A stretch of DNA of 48,750 nucleotides from Oscillospiraceae bacterium (GCA_017398685.1 JAFQFH010000056.1:1-48750), one strand, 5' to 3'; numbered from the stretch's first letter, positions 31,749 through 39,914 are shown. Made by a program: numbers and translations. The notes: generated by a model from the letters alone, not told the origin.

Positions 31749-33107
31749 TTGGTAGAAGTAGTCAGTATTAAATTCAAGAACAGGGGAAAAAGCTATTTCT
31801 TTTCCCCCGGCTCCCTTAATATAAACAGTGGAGACAAGGTCATCGTAGAGACCTCCAAGGGCATAGAACTGGCCGACTGCTGCACAGGCAATCATTTTGT
31901 GCCTGCCACCTCAGTGGTGCAGCCTTTGCGCCCCGTGCTCAGGGTAGCCACCGCAGATGATCTGCGCGTGGCGGAGAATAACCGGAAAAGGGAAAAGGAA
32001 GCCTTTGATATCTGCCAGCAAAAGATAGCCGAGCACGGCCTTGATATGAAGCTTGTGGATGTGGAGTGCAACTTTGAGGGAAACAAGACCCTTTTCTTCT
32101 TCACCTCCGACGGCAGAGTGGACTTCAGGGAGCTTGTAAAGGATCTGGCGGGAATATTCCGCAACCGTATAGAACTCCGTCAGATAGGCGTGAGAGACGA
32201 AGCCAAGATGATCGGCGGTATCGGTATCTGCGGCAGACCTTATTGCTGCAGCCAGTTTCTCGATGAGTTCCAGCCTGTCTCCACCAAGATGGCCAAGGTC
32301 CAGTCCCTCTCCCTCAACCCCACCAAGATCTCCGGCAGCTGCGGCAGGCTCATGTGCTGCCTGAGATATGAGCAGGAGGCCTATGAGGAGCTTATAAAGA
32401 AGGTGCCCAAGCAGGGGGCCTTTGTGGAGACCAAGGACGGCTACGGTACGGCGGTGCAGGTAAACCTTCTCAGACAGACCGTGAAGGTAAAGCTGGACGA
32501 TGACAGCGACGATACCCTGCGCCTTTTCAAGGCCAATGAGCTTTGTGCAGTCCCCGGCGGCAGACCCAAGGACGGGGAAGCCCCTCCCTCTGTACTGGTG
32601 TATGTGCCGGAGGAGGAAGAGGAAGTGGAAGAGGTCGTGGATCAGTGGGTCATCCCCTTTGTGGAAGAGCCGCCTGCAGCAGAAGAGCCGGTTCAGGAGG
32701 CTGCACCCAAATCAAGGCGCAGCCGTTCCCGCCGTTCCCGCAGCGGCAAGGGTGCAGAGCAGGCCAGAACCGGGCATGAGGGCAGCAAAGCCCCCGAGAA
32801 GGCTGGGGATAAGAAGGCTGAAAAGAGCGAAAAGGGCGGCGAACAGACCAGAAAAGAAAAGTCCGAGCGCCGTAGCAGCAATAAAAAGCAAAACTCCGGC
32901 GCGAAAAAGACTTCCGTAAAAACCGTCAAAGTGGAAGCCAAGGTCCAGCACCAGCAGGCAGACAAGCAGGACAAGCCCCGCAGCGAAGCCCACGCCGGTG
33001 AAGTCGCAGCCAAGGAACCAGGCAAAAACAAGAATAACCGCCGCCGCAGATATTACCACGGCAAGCCCAAGGCCAAGACCGGCGGCAGCGGCGCGGGAGC
33101 ACAGTAA
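31749..33107 (+). CDS. ricT: PSP1-domain protein RicT (YaaT) with a long basic C-terminal extension
   Basis: A 452-residue protein. Residues 1-270 are the RicT core with a PSP1 domain and six conserved cysteines in two groups, C161/C166/C167 (GICGRPYCCSQF) and C198/C203/C204 (GSCGRLMCCLRYE). RicT works with RicA and RicF in an Fe-S cluster complex that supports RNase Y-dependent mRNA maturation in B. subtilis. Residues about 300-452 are an unusual Arg/Lys/Ser/Glu-rich tail with SRRSRSRRSRSGKG and a C-terminal NKNNRRRRYYHGKPK tract, likely disordered and RNA-binding. TTG start with AAGGAAGG upstream. It begins 14 nt after holB. Confidence 0.92.
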   Translation: MVEVVSIKFKNRGKSYFFSPGSLNINSGDKVIVETSKGIELADCCTGNHFVPATSVVQPLRPVLRVATADDLRVAENNRKREKEAFDICQQKIAEHGLDMKLVDVECNFEGNKTLFFFTSDGRVDFRELVKDLAGIFRNRIELRQIGVRDEAKMIGGIGICGRPYCCSQFLDEFQPVSTKMAKVQSLSLNPTKISGSCGRLMCCLRYEQEAYEELIKKVPKQGAFVETKDGYGTAVQVNLLRQTVKVKLDDDSDDTLRLFKANELCAVPGGRPKDGEAPPSVLVYVPEEEEEVEEVVDQWVIPFVEEPPAAEEPVQEAAPKSRRSRSRRSRSGKGAEQARTGHEGSKAPEKAGDKKAEKSEKGGEQTRKEKSERRSSNKKQNSGAKKTSVKTVKVEAKVQHQQADKQDKPRSEAHAGEVAAKEPGKNKNNRRRRYYHGKPKAKTGGSGAGAQ

Positions 33108-33123
33108 AACATCATATATAGCC

Positions 33124-33158
33124 AAAAAGCAGATACCTTTGCGGTATCTGCTTTTTTT
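33124..33158. terminator. Bidirectional terminator after ricT
   Basis: A 14-bp stem AAAAAGCAGATACC/GGTATCTGCTTTTT, 5-nt loop, T-run on both strands. It overlaps the end of the converging phosphoesterase gene by two bases. Confidence 0.88.
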
Positions 33159-33624
33159 ACAGCTCAAGTATCCGGCAGTATACGCCGCCGTTGTCAAATA
33201 CCTCCAGCTCTGCCCATGTGGGTTTTCTGCCTTTTCCGGCGGAGCCGGGATTTATCAGCTGCACACCGCCGATCTGCTCGTTGCAGGGTATGTGGGTGTG
33301 TCCGAAAAGGGCGATGGAGGCGGAGTTTTCAAGTGCTGCATAGTAAAGGGAATGGAGCTGCTGCTTTACGTTATGCATATGCCCGTGGCAGATATAGACC
33401 TTTACCGGGCCTATCTGCACCGTGTCCCAGAGAGGGGAACGCTGGGCGATGTCACAGTTGCCGCAGACATTGTAAAAGGGGATATGGGGAAACTCCTGCC
33501 TGAGAGCAAAAGCGTCCCTCTCATAGTCGCCCAGATGAATGATAAGGTCTGGGCGTGTACGGCGCAGGGCCTCTGTCATAAGGCAGAGCTCCCCGTGGCT
33601 GTCAGAAAAAACGGCGGCTTTCAT
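33157..33624 (-). CDS. YfcE/MJ0936-type metallophosphoesterase
   Basis: A 155-residue calcineurin-like phosphoesterase. Metal motifs are FSDSHG (DxH, residues about 6-11), IIHLGDYERD (GDx2-3D), GNCD (GNxxH/D position) and the C-terminal CHGHMHN and FGHTHIP. Small members of this family are phosphodiesterases of unclear cellular substrate. The ATG at 33624 is chosen because AAAGGAG lies 5 nt upstream; the ATG 15 nt earlier would place that ribosome site inside the coding sequence. It diverges from a three-gene small-protein operon. Confidence 0.9.
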   Translation of the reverse strand: MKAAVFSDSHGELCLMTEALRRTRPDLIIHLGDYERDAFALRQEFPHIPFYNVCGNCDIAQRSPLWDTVQIGPVKVYICHGHMHNVKQQLHSLYYAALENSASIALFGHTHIPCNEQIGGVQLINPGSAGKGRKPTWAELEVFDNGGVYCRILEL

Positions 33625-33645
33625 ACTGACTCCTTTCATATGAGA

Positions 33646-33661
33646 TTATCAAAGCTGATAA
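33646..33661. promoter_or_regulatory. Inverted repeat TTATCA-AAGC-TGATAA in a divergent promoter region
   Basis: A 16-nt perfect inverted repeat lying 17-23 bp upstream of a plus-strand TATAAT (33669-33674); its left half is at the -35 position. It is a candidate operator for the phosphoesterase and the small-gene operon. Confidence 0.45.
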
Positions 33662-33693
33662 GGCTGAATATAATGTTAAGGGAGCGTGATCAG

Positions 33694-33936
33694 ATGCAGA
33701 ATTTTGAAAAATTGGGACAGGAACTGGAGCGTATGGGAAAAACAGAGGATATAAAACGCCTGGCCCAGTCGGACGCGGCGCAGCGGATAAGCCGCATGGT
33801 TGATACTTCCGCCGTGGAAAAGGCGGCAAAATCCGGGGACAGCGAGGCTTTGAAGCGTATGCTGTCTCAGGTTCTGAGCACGGATGAGGGCAGGAAACTT
33901 GCCGAGAGCGTAACAAAACTCATGCAGGGGAAATAA
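33694..33936 (+). CDS. Small helical protein, unknown (first of three coupled genes)
   Basis: An 80-residue soluble, mostly alpha-helical and highly charged product with no signal peptide, cysteine or metal motif. It starts MQNFEKLGQELERMG; the ATG at 33694 is chosen because GGGAG (33680-33684) is 9 nt upstream. The C-terminal segment QVLSTDEGRKLAESVTKLMQ resembles the N-terminus of the next protein. I do not recognise a family. It begins a tight operon of three small genes whose spacing (15 nt, then an overlap) indicates joint expression. Confidence 0.7.
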   Translation: MQNFEKLGQELERMGKTEDIKRLAQSDAAQRISRMVDTSAVEKAAKSGDSEALKRMLSQVLSTDEGRKLAESVTKLMQGK

Positions 33937-33951
33937 AGGGGAGGGAACGGC

Positions 33952-34320
33952 GTGGGCGAGCTGGAAGACAGGATAAACAGTGTGCTCAATGACCCTGAGC
34001 AGCTAAGTGAGATAACAAGGCTTGCCCAGACACTGATGGGCGGCGGACAGGAAGGCCACAGCAGCTCCTCGCCGGCTCAGCCTGCCATGTCCGGCCTTTT
34101 TGACCAGCTGGGGCTGGATGCGGATACAATCGGCAAAATAGGCTCCGTGCTGGGTGGAGCAGGTTCCGGCAGCAGTAACTCACAGGCGCTGCTTGAGGCC
34201 ATGAAGCCATATCTCTCTGACAAGCGCAAGAAGAAAATGGACAAAGCGATGAAGCTGGCGCGCCTTGCAAAGCTTGCAGGCTTTGCCATGGGAGAAATGG
34301 GAGGAAATGGCAGTGATTAA
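33952..34320 (+). CDS. Small protein with Ser-rich linker and basic C-terminus, unknown
   Basis: A 122-residue product. The N-terminal helix DRINSVLNDPEQLSEITRLA leads to LMGGGQ; a low-complexity part rich in Ser, Pro and Gln follows (HSSSSPAQPAMS), then a helical part, and a strongly basic stretch DKRKKKMDKAMKLARLAKLA near the end that could bind nucleic acid or an acidic surface. GTG start with GGAGGG upstream. Its stop overlaps the next gene's first codons. No family is recognised. Confidence 0.7.
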   Translation: MGELEDRINSVLNDPEQLSEITRLAQTLMGGGQEGHSSSSPAQPAMSGLFDQLGLDADTIGKIGSVLGGAGSGSSNSQALLEAMKPYLSDKRKKKMDKAMKLARLAKLAGFAMGEMGGNGSD

Positions 34321-34630
34321 CCGATACCAGGGCAACAGCGGCAGGTATACGAGAGTGGAGGACGGACACAAAAAAGCGGCGCCTGCAAAGGATGTGCCGC
34401 CTTCGCGCAGCGGAGAGAATAAAAAAGCTCAGCCTGCCAATACCGTGCTGCAGCGGGGCGGGATATTTGAAAAACTCTCCGGACTCCTGTCCGGCGGCAC
34501 GGCACCGCTCAGCAGCTTATCTCAGCTTGAGACCGAGGACATCATACTCCTGCTCATACTCTACCTTATGTACAGGGAGAGCGGGGACAGCGAGCTTCTT
34601 ATGATAATGGGTGCAATGTTTCTCATATAA
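34313..34630 (+). CDS. Small protein with C-terminal hydrophobic anchor, unknown
   Basis: A 105-residue product starting at GTG 34313, favoured because GGAGG (34300-34304) lies 8 nt upstream; an in-frame ATG at 34307 is only 2 nt from that site. The N-terminal half is basic and polar (RYQGNSGRYTRV, then Lys/Pro-rich). The last 30 residues hold two hydrophobic pieces, DIILLLILYLMY and LLMIMGAMFLI, joined by RESGDSE, so it may be tail-anchored or form a membrane hairpin. The start overlaps the stop of the preceding gene. A clear terminator follows. No family is recognised. Confidence 0.65.
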   Translation: MINRYQGNSGRYTRVEDGHKKAAPAKDVPPSRSGENKKAQPANTVLQRGGIFEKLSGLLSGGTAPLSSLSQLETEDIILLLILYLMYRESGDSELLMIMGAMFLI

Positions 34631-34631
34631 G

Positions 34632-34675
34632 AACACCAGCCTGACGGCTTAGCCGGCAAGCTGGTGTTATTTTTT
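34632..34675 (+). terminator. Terminator of the small-gene operon
   Basis: Outer stem AACACCAGC/GCTGGTGTT enclosing a smaller hairpin (GACGGCTTAGCCGGC), followed by ATTTTTT. Confidence 0.85.
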
Positions 34676-34681
34676 GAAAAC

Positions 34682-35812
34682 TTATTCGGGTTTATCTTCC
34701 TTGTCCGGCTGGGAAGCGCTAGCTTTATCATCTGGCTTTGCCGGAGTATGACCGTGGCGCAGATGAGGGTATTTCCTCAAAATGACCACCCACATCAAAA
34801 CCACAACGATCAGAATAGCCACAAGGCAGAATATACGGATAGCGGGGTCCCTGTCCTTACCGGCGATAATGACGCTCACAAGACCCATCACGGCAGAAAA
34901 ACCGTAGAGCACGGCAACTGCCTGCTTCTGGCTCAGTCCCATGGCAAGGAGCCTGTGGTGGAAGTGGCCCCTGTCGGCGTGGAAGGGGCTCTGACCGTGG
35001 AGTATACGGCGGGCAAAGGCAAAGACAGTGTCAGCCAGAGGCAGCATCATAGCCATAACGGGAATAAGCACTGTGATAACGGCGGTGAGCTTGAAAATGC
35101 CCATGATGGACACGCATGCCAGCACAAAGCCCAGAAACTGGGAGCCCACATCGCCCATGAATATCTTGGCGGGGTTCATGTTGTAGGGCATAAAGCCGAT
35201 ACAGGCACCGCAGAGAGCCGCCAGCAAAAAGCTGGTGTTGGGGCCGGAAACCAGCAGGGAAACTATAAGCAGGGTGAAGGAGCTTATAGCGGAAACGCCT
35301 ACGGCAAGTCCGTCCAGACCGTCAATGAGATTGAAGGCGTTGGTGCAGCCCACTATCCACAAAACCGTCAGCGGCAGAGACAAAAGCCCCATGTTTATGG
35401 TGTAGTTATAGCTCATGAGGTTGGGGTTTGTGATAACGTTGAAGTAGATGCCGCAGCGGATGGCCACCAGAGCGGCCAGAACCTGTACGGCCAGCTTTAT
35501 CAGGGGCTTGAGCCCCACTATGTCATCCACCGCGCCCATGGCGGCTATTATCAGCGCGCCCAGCAGCAGGCCCAGTACCTGAGTGTCAAAGGTAATAAAT
35601 ACAATGACGGATATGATAAAGCCCATAAAGATGGCCAGACCGCCCATTCTGGGAATGGGATGGTCGTGTATTCTGCGGGCGTCTCTGGGAATGTCGATTG
35701 CACCGACTTTCTCGGCAAAGCTCTTTACATACGGCGTCATAACATAGGACACCACAAATGCCAGAACCAGAGAACAAATCAGCCGCGGCCACAAAGGCAG
35801 ATTTTGAAACAT
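34682..35812 (-). CDS. Undecaprenyl-phosphate sugar-1-phosphate transferase (WecA/TagO/MraY family)
   Basis: A protein of about 376 residues with about ten membrane helices. Family motifs: DIPRDARRIHDHPIPRMGGL, IAAMGAVDDIVGLKP (D-D), NAFNLIDGLDGLA, MGDVGSQFLG and the cytoplasmic DRGHFHHRLLAMG. It transfers GlcNAc-1-phosphate or a similar sugar phosphate to undecaprenyl phosphate, starting teichoic-acid or other surface-glycan synthesis. The DRGHFHHRL motif is that of WecA/TagO rather than MraY. The start at 35812 is preferred because GGAG lies 9 nt upstream; an ATG two codons earlier (35818) is only 3 nt from it. The C-terminus is charged and hydrophilic. Confidence 0.9.
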   Translation of the reverse strand: MFQNLPLWPRLICSLVLAFVVSYVMTPYVKSFAEKVGAIDIPRDARRIHDHPIPRMGGLAIFMGFIISVIVFITFDTQVLGLLLGALIIAAMGAVDDIVGLKPLIKLAVQVLAALVAIRCGIYFNVITNPNLMSYNYTINMGLLSLPLTVLWIVGCTNAFNLIDGLDGLAVGVSAISSFTLLIVSLLVSGPNTSFLLAALCGACIGFMPYNMNPAKIFMGDVGSQFLGFVLACVSIMGIFKLTAVITVLIPVMAMMLPLADTVFAFARRILHGQSPFHADRGHFHHRLLAMGLSQKQAVAVLYGFSAVMGLVSVIIAGKDRDPAIRIFCLVAILIVVVLMWVVILRKYPHLRHGHTPAKPDDKASASQPDKEDKPE

Positions 35813-35859
35813 GATCATAATCTCCGATCAAAGGAATGGTGAATACTTCAGCCGAAAAC

Positions 35860-36876
35860 TCAGAAAGGCTTCTCCACCAGACCGACTTTCTTATATACTT
35901 TACGAAGAGTTTTGCGGGCCACATAGGCGGCCTTCTGAGCGCCCTGAGTGTAAAGCTGCTGGAGATATGCCTTGTCAGCCAGCATGCGCTCAGCCTCCTC
36001 GCGGATGGGACGGAGAGTCTCAATGACAGCGTCGCCTACTGCGGGCTTGAATGCGCCATAGCCCTTGCCGTCAAACTCGCGCTCTATCTCCTCAAAGCTC
36101 TTTCCGGTGACGGAAGAGTAGATGCTCATAAGGTTTGCAACGCCGGGCTTGTTTTCAATGTCATAGCGGACGCAGCGCTCAGTGTCAGAGTCGGTAACGG
36201 CGCGCTTGAACTTGCGGGCGATGTCCTCAGGCTTGTCCATAAGGAATACGCAGCCCTGAGGGTCGGACTTGGACATTTTGGATGTGGGGTTGCCAAGGCT
36301 CATTATCCTTGCGCCCACCTTGGGGATATAGGGCTCGGGCACCTTGAAGGTGTCCCCATAGATGTTGTTGAAGCGCATGGCCACATCCCGGGTAAGCTCA
36401 CAGTGCTGCTTCTGGTCCTGTCCCACGGGCACGAAATCCGCCTGATAGAGAAGAATATCGGCAGCCATGAGAGCGGGATAGGTGAAAAGACCGCCGTTTA
36501 TATTGTCTGCATTCTTTGCGCTCTTGTCCTTGAACTGGGTCATACGGCTCAGCTCACCGAACATGGTGTAGCAGTTTATAATCCAGCCCAGCTCTGCATG
36601 CTCGTGTACGTTGCTCTGGATAAAGAGCGTGTTTTCCTCGGGGTCAAGGCCGCAGGCCACATACTGAGCCAGCTGCGCCACAGAGCGGCGGCGAAGCTCC
36701 TTGGGATCCTGACGCACGGTAAGGCTGTGCAGGTCAGCCATGAAATAGTAACAGTCAAACTCCTGTGCCAGCCCTGCCCAGTTTTTCACCGCACCCAGAT
36801 AATTGCCCAGATGCAGATCGCCGGAAGGCTGAATACCGGAGACCATAACTTTTTTAGCTGCTGTATTGTTATCCAT
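35860..36876 (-). CDS. trpS: Tryptophanyl-tRNA synthetase
   Basis: A 338-residue class I synthetase. MVSGIQPSGDLHLGNYLGA holds the HIGH-like motif (HLGN), and KMSKSDPQG near residue 197 is the KMSKS loop. It charges tRNA-Trp. The ATG at 36876 is chosen because GAGG lies about 9 nt upstream; a longer reading adds 12 residues not expected in the family. It lies 47 nt before the WecA-type gene on the minus strand and diverges from gltX, with promoters that share a -35 region. Confidence 0.96.
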   Translation of the reverse strand: MDNNTAAKKVMVSGIQPSGDLHLGNYLGAVKNWAGLAQEFDCYYFMADLHSLTVRQDPKELRRRSVAQLAQYVACGLDPEENTLFIQSNVHEHAELGWIINCYTMFGELSRMTQFKDKSAKNADNINGGLFTYPALMAADILLYQADFVPVGQDQKQHCELTRDVAMRFNNIYGDTFKVPEPYIPKVGARIMSLGNPTSKMSKSDPQGCVFLMDKPEDIARKFKRAVTDSDTERCVRYDIENKPGVANLMSIYSSVTGKSFEEIEREFDGKGYGAFKPAVGDAVIETLRPIREEAERMLADKAYLQQLYTQGAQKAAYVARKTLRKVYKKVGLVEKPF

Positions 36877-36912
36877 ATGGACATACCTCTTTGTAATTTT
36901 TGCGTTCCACAT

Positions 36913-36941
36913 ATTTTAACAGAATAAGTTCATCTTGACAA
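36913..36941 (-). promoter_or_regulatory. Promoter of trpS
   Basis: On the minus strand: TTGTCA (36941-36936), 17-bp spacer, TAAAAT (36918-36913). Its -35 overlaps the gltX -35 on the opposite strand. Confidence 0.65.
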
Positions 36942-36963
36942 CTGAAAAAATGTAAAATAATAT
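36935..36963 (+). promoter_or_regulatory. Promoter of gltX
   Basis: Perfect TTGACA (36935-36940), 17-bp spacer, TAATAT (36958-36963). The seven bases TTGACAA supply the -35 of both divergent promoters. Confidence 0.75.
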
Positions 36964-36998
36964 AGTGTTTCGGAAAATGCTTTTTTGGAGGCTGTAAT

Positions 36999-38474
36999 AT
37001 GAAAGAAATGAAGTGGTTTGAGGAGATGGAGGCACGCATCCCCAAAAACGAGGTGCGTACCCGTTTTGCTCCCTCCCCCACAGGATATATGCACGTGGGC
37101 AATCTGCGCACGGCTCTTTACACCTACCTTATCGCCCGCAACGCAGGCGGCAAGTTCATTTTGCGCATTGAGGACACCGACCAGGGCAGACTTGTGGAGG
37201 ACGCGGTTGAGGTTATCTACAAGACCATGCGCCAGTGCCGTCTGGAGCATGACGAAGGCCCCGATGTGGGCGGCCCCGTAGGCCCCTATGTGCAGACAGA
37301 ACGCCGCTATCTCTACGGAGAGTACGCCCAGCTTCTTGTGGAGCGGGGCCATGCCTACCGCTGCTTCTGCGAAAAGGCAGAAAGCGAGGAGGACTCCGGC
37401 GAGTTTGACAGAGGCGACGATCCCTGCCGCTCCCTCTCCCGGGAGGAGTCCGACGCCCTTGCCGCTGCCGGCAAGCCTTTTGTCATCCGCCAGCGCATCC
37501 CCCACGAGGGCAGCACCACCTTCCACGACGAGATCTTCGGCGATATAACCGTTGAAAATGCCACCTTGGACGATCAGGTGCTCATGAAGCGGGACGGTCT
37601 TCCCACCTACAACTTTGCAAACGTGGTGGACGACCATCTTATGGGCATTACCCATGTCGTCCGCGGCAGCGAGTATCTGTCCTCCGCACCCAAGTACGAC
37701 CTTCTCTACAAGGGCTTTGGCTGGGATATCCCCAAGTATGTCCACTGCTCTCCCGTTATGCGCGACGCCCACAAGAAGATGTCCAAGCGCCACGGTGACC
37801 CCTCCTATGAGGATCTTATAGCTCAGGGCTACCTGACCGAGGCCGTGATAAACTATGTGGCCCTTCTGGGCTGGAGCCCCGGCGGCGAGCAGGAGATATA
37901 CTCTCTCGACGAGCTCAAGGGCGTTTTCGACCTGCACGGCATTTCCAAGTCCCCCGCCATATTCGACATTGAAAAGCTCAAATACTTCAACAGCGAGTAT
38001 ATAAGAGCCATGAGCCCGGAGGCCTTTGCAGCCGTGGCCGAGCCTTATATCCGTCAGGCGGTGAAGGACGAGCGCTTTGACGCTGCCGCCATTGCAGCCC
38101 TTTTGCAGCAGCGCACCGAGCTTCTCACCGACATCCCCGAAAAGCTGGACTTCTTTGATACTCTCCCTGAGTATACCACCGAGCTTTTTGTCCACAAAAA
38201 GTCCAAGTCCGATGAGGCTTCCTCCAGAGAAATGCTTGAGAAGATGATCCCCATTTTTGAGGCTATCGACAACTGGAACGATGAAAATATCATGGCTGCC
38301 ATGGTGAACTTTGCAGAGGCCAACGGCCTTAAAAACGCCAAGGTCATGTGGCCTGTGCGTATCGCCGCAGCCGGCAAGGCCGTCACTCCCGGCGGCGCGG
38401 TGGAGATCTGCCGTATCCTCGGCAAGGAAGAGACTCTCCGCAGACTTAATATCGGCCTTGAAAAGCTGTCATAA
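36999..38474 (+). CDS. gltX: Glutamyl-tRNA synthetase
   Basis: A 491-residue class I synthetase. RTRFAPSPTGYMHVGNLRTA carries the HIGH-like motif (HVGN, 32-35), FILRIEDTDQGR is the glutamate-binding region, and KKMSKRHGDPS near residue 260 is the KMSKS-like loop. TEAVINYVALLGWSP and the C-terminal helical domain are as expected. It charges tRNA-Glu and, in bacteria lacking GlnRS, also tRNA-Gln for later amidation. GGAGG precedes the ATG. It is a single-gene transcript bounded by its own promoter and a strong terminator. Confidence 0.97.
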   Translation: MKEMKWFEEMEARIPKNEVRTRFAPSPTGYMHVGNLRTALYTYLIARNAGGKFILRIEDTDQGRLVEDAVEVIYKTMRQCRLEHDEGPDVGGPVGPYVQTERRYLYGEYAQLLVERGHAYRCFCEKAESEEDSGEFDRGDDPCRSLSREESDALAAAGKPFVIRQRIPHEGSTTFHDEIFGDITVENATLDDQVLMKRDGLPTYNFANVVDDHLMGITHVVRGSEYLSSAPKYDLLYKGFGWDIPKYVHCSPVMRDAHKKMSKRHGDPSYEDLIAQGYLTEAVINYVALLGWSPGGEQEIYSLDELKGVFDLHGISKSPAIFDIEKLKYFNSEYIRAMSPEAFAAVAEPYIRQAVKDERFDAAAIAALLQQRTELLTDIPEKLDFFDTLPEYTTELFVHKKSKSDEASSREMLEKMIPIFEAIDNWNDENIMAAMVNFAEANGLKNAKVMWPVRIAAAGKAVTPGGAVEICRILGKEETLRRLNIGLEKLS

Positions 38475-38490
38475 ACAAAATATTGCGCAT

Positions 38491-38534
38491 AAAAAACTCT
38501 TTTGGGTACAAAATATCCCAAAAGAGTTTTTTTT
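38491..38534 (+). terminator. Terminator after gltX
   Basis: Stem AAAAAACTCTTTTGGG/CCCAAAAGAGTTTTTT with a roughly 11-nt loop and continuing T-run. Confidence 0.92.
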
Positions 38535-38550
38535 ATTTGAGAGGTGCGGC

Positions 38551-39822
38551 ATGTCCAAAAAAGTATTCACAGTCATTACAGCCTATGCTCTGGCTATAAT
38601 TGCCGTGCTGGGCATCTATTCCTATATCAGCTATAAAAATCTCGCCGCGTACAGGCAAAGCTCCCGGTACGCTTCCATGCTGGCCTTTGAGGAAACGGTC
38701 AGCGCTGTGGACAGGATGAGCGCTACACTTGCAAAGAGTATGTACGCAACTGACGGGGCCATGTGCTCAAAGATATGCAGTCAGGTCTATGCCGACGCCA
38801 TGGCGGCGGAGGCGGCGCTGTCCACGCTGCCCTTTGCCACCCACGAGCTGGAGGAGATATGCGGATATCTCAATCAGGTAGGCGACTATGCCTATACTCT
38901 TTGCTCAACTGCGGCCCAGAACGGCTTTGAGAAGGAAGATGTGGAAAATCTCACCGAGCTTTCCGGTGTGGCGTCGGGACTTGCCCAGTCTCTGCGGGAG
39001 CTTCAGGGCAGCGTCCATGAGGGCAGCATTCTCATGGACAGGAGGGAGCGGGAGCTTATAAACGTGGGCAGAAATAAGGACAGCGGAAATGTGAGCGATG
39101 AGTTTCTGCGCTTTGAGTCTGAGTTTCCTCACCGCTCCAGCCTGCGTTACGATGGCCGCTACAGCCGTCAGGATGAGGACGAGGCCGTGCAGAGCAAGCT
39201 CTCTGACGCGGAGGTGCTGGCTCAGGCTGCCCGCTTTGCAGGGCTCAGCCCCACGGAGCTGAAGCTCAGTTATGAGTACGAGGGCGGGGATGGTAGAAAG
39301 TGCTATACTGCGGGGGAAATGCGCATCTGTGTGGACAAGACCGGGGTTGAGAGTATGTCCCAGTCCCGCATCGTGGAGGACAGCCGCATCAGCCTTGAAA
39401 AGGCAGAGGAGATAGCATCCGCTTTTCTTGAAAAGCAGGGCTACAGCTCTTTAAGGCTAAGTGAAAAAGAAGAGCAAGGAGCTCTGGCGCGCTTTAAATT
39501 TACAGCCATGCAAAACGATGTGGAGCTCAGCGACAGATATGTGAGCCTCGCCGTGGCACTGGACGACGGCAGCATCTACTTTTTCAGCCGGGAAAACTAT
39601 GACAGCAGCAAGGTGGATGCCTACTGGGGAATAACCCAGCAGCAGGCCGAGGACACTCTGCCTGAAAGCCTCACACTTACAGACAGCGCCAAGGTGGTAA
39701 TCGAAAGCGAAGGCGGCACCGACACTGCCTGTTACCGGCTCAGGTGCACCAATGGTGAAAATGAGCCCGTCACAATCTATGTGGATGCATCCAGCGGCAG
39801 ACAAAGCCGTATTGAACTGTAA
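38551..39822 (+). CDS. YpeB-like spore germination protein
   Basis: A 423-residue protein. One N-terminal membrane helix (VFTVITAYALAIIAVLGIYS) anchors it. Residues about 30-210 form the helical YpeB N-terminal domain (LAFEETVSAVDRMSATLAKS, LSGVASGLAQSLRELQ). The rest contains PepSY-like repeats (for example ISLEKAEEIASAFLEKQGYS and WGITQQQAEDTLP). YpeB stabilises and inhibits the cortex-lytic enzyme SleB in spores. No sleB gene is next to it, which is unusual. ATG 38551 has GAGGT upstream. It starts only 16 nt after the gltX terminator, and I could not find a clear sigma-A promoter; a forespore promoter is possible. Confidence 0.82.
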   Translation: MSKKVFTVITAYALAIIAVLGIYSYISYKNLAAYRQSSRYASMLAFEETVSAVDRMSATLAKSMYATDGAMCSKICSQVYADAMAAEAALSTLPFATHELEEICGYLNQVGDYAYTLCSTAAQNGFEKEDVENLTELSGVASGLAQSLRELQGSVHEGSILMDRRERELINVGRNKDSGNVSDEFLRFESEFPHRSSLRYDGRYSRQDEDEAVQSKLSDAEVLAQAARFAGLSPTELKLSYEYEGGDGRKCYTAGEMRICVDKTGVESMSQSRIVEDSRISLEKAEEIASAFLEKQGYSSLRLSEKEEQGALARFKFTAMQNDVELSDRYVSLAVALDDGSIYFFSRENYDSSKVDAYWGITQQQAEDTLPESLTLTDSAKVVIESEGGTDTACYRLRCTNGENEPVTIYVDASSGRQSRIEL

Positions 39823-39880
39823 AAATTGCAGGACAAAAAATCACTTTATCTGTAAAAATTTGCGAAATTAACAGTTTTTT

Positions 39881-39914
39881 AACGGCGCAGAGTGTGTATC
39901 TGCGCCGTTTTTTT
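39881..39914 (+). terminator. Terminator after the ypeB-like gene
   Basis: Stem AACGGCGCAGA/TCTGCGCCGTT with a 7-nt loop and a run of T. It separates ypeB from the ATPase operon. Confidence 0.92.

Noticed and set aside
34664-35842. A 392-codon plus-strand open frame opposite the WecA-type gene
   Set aside because: It is highly polar with no domain; the minus-strand gene has all family motifs.
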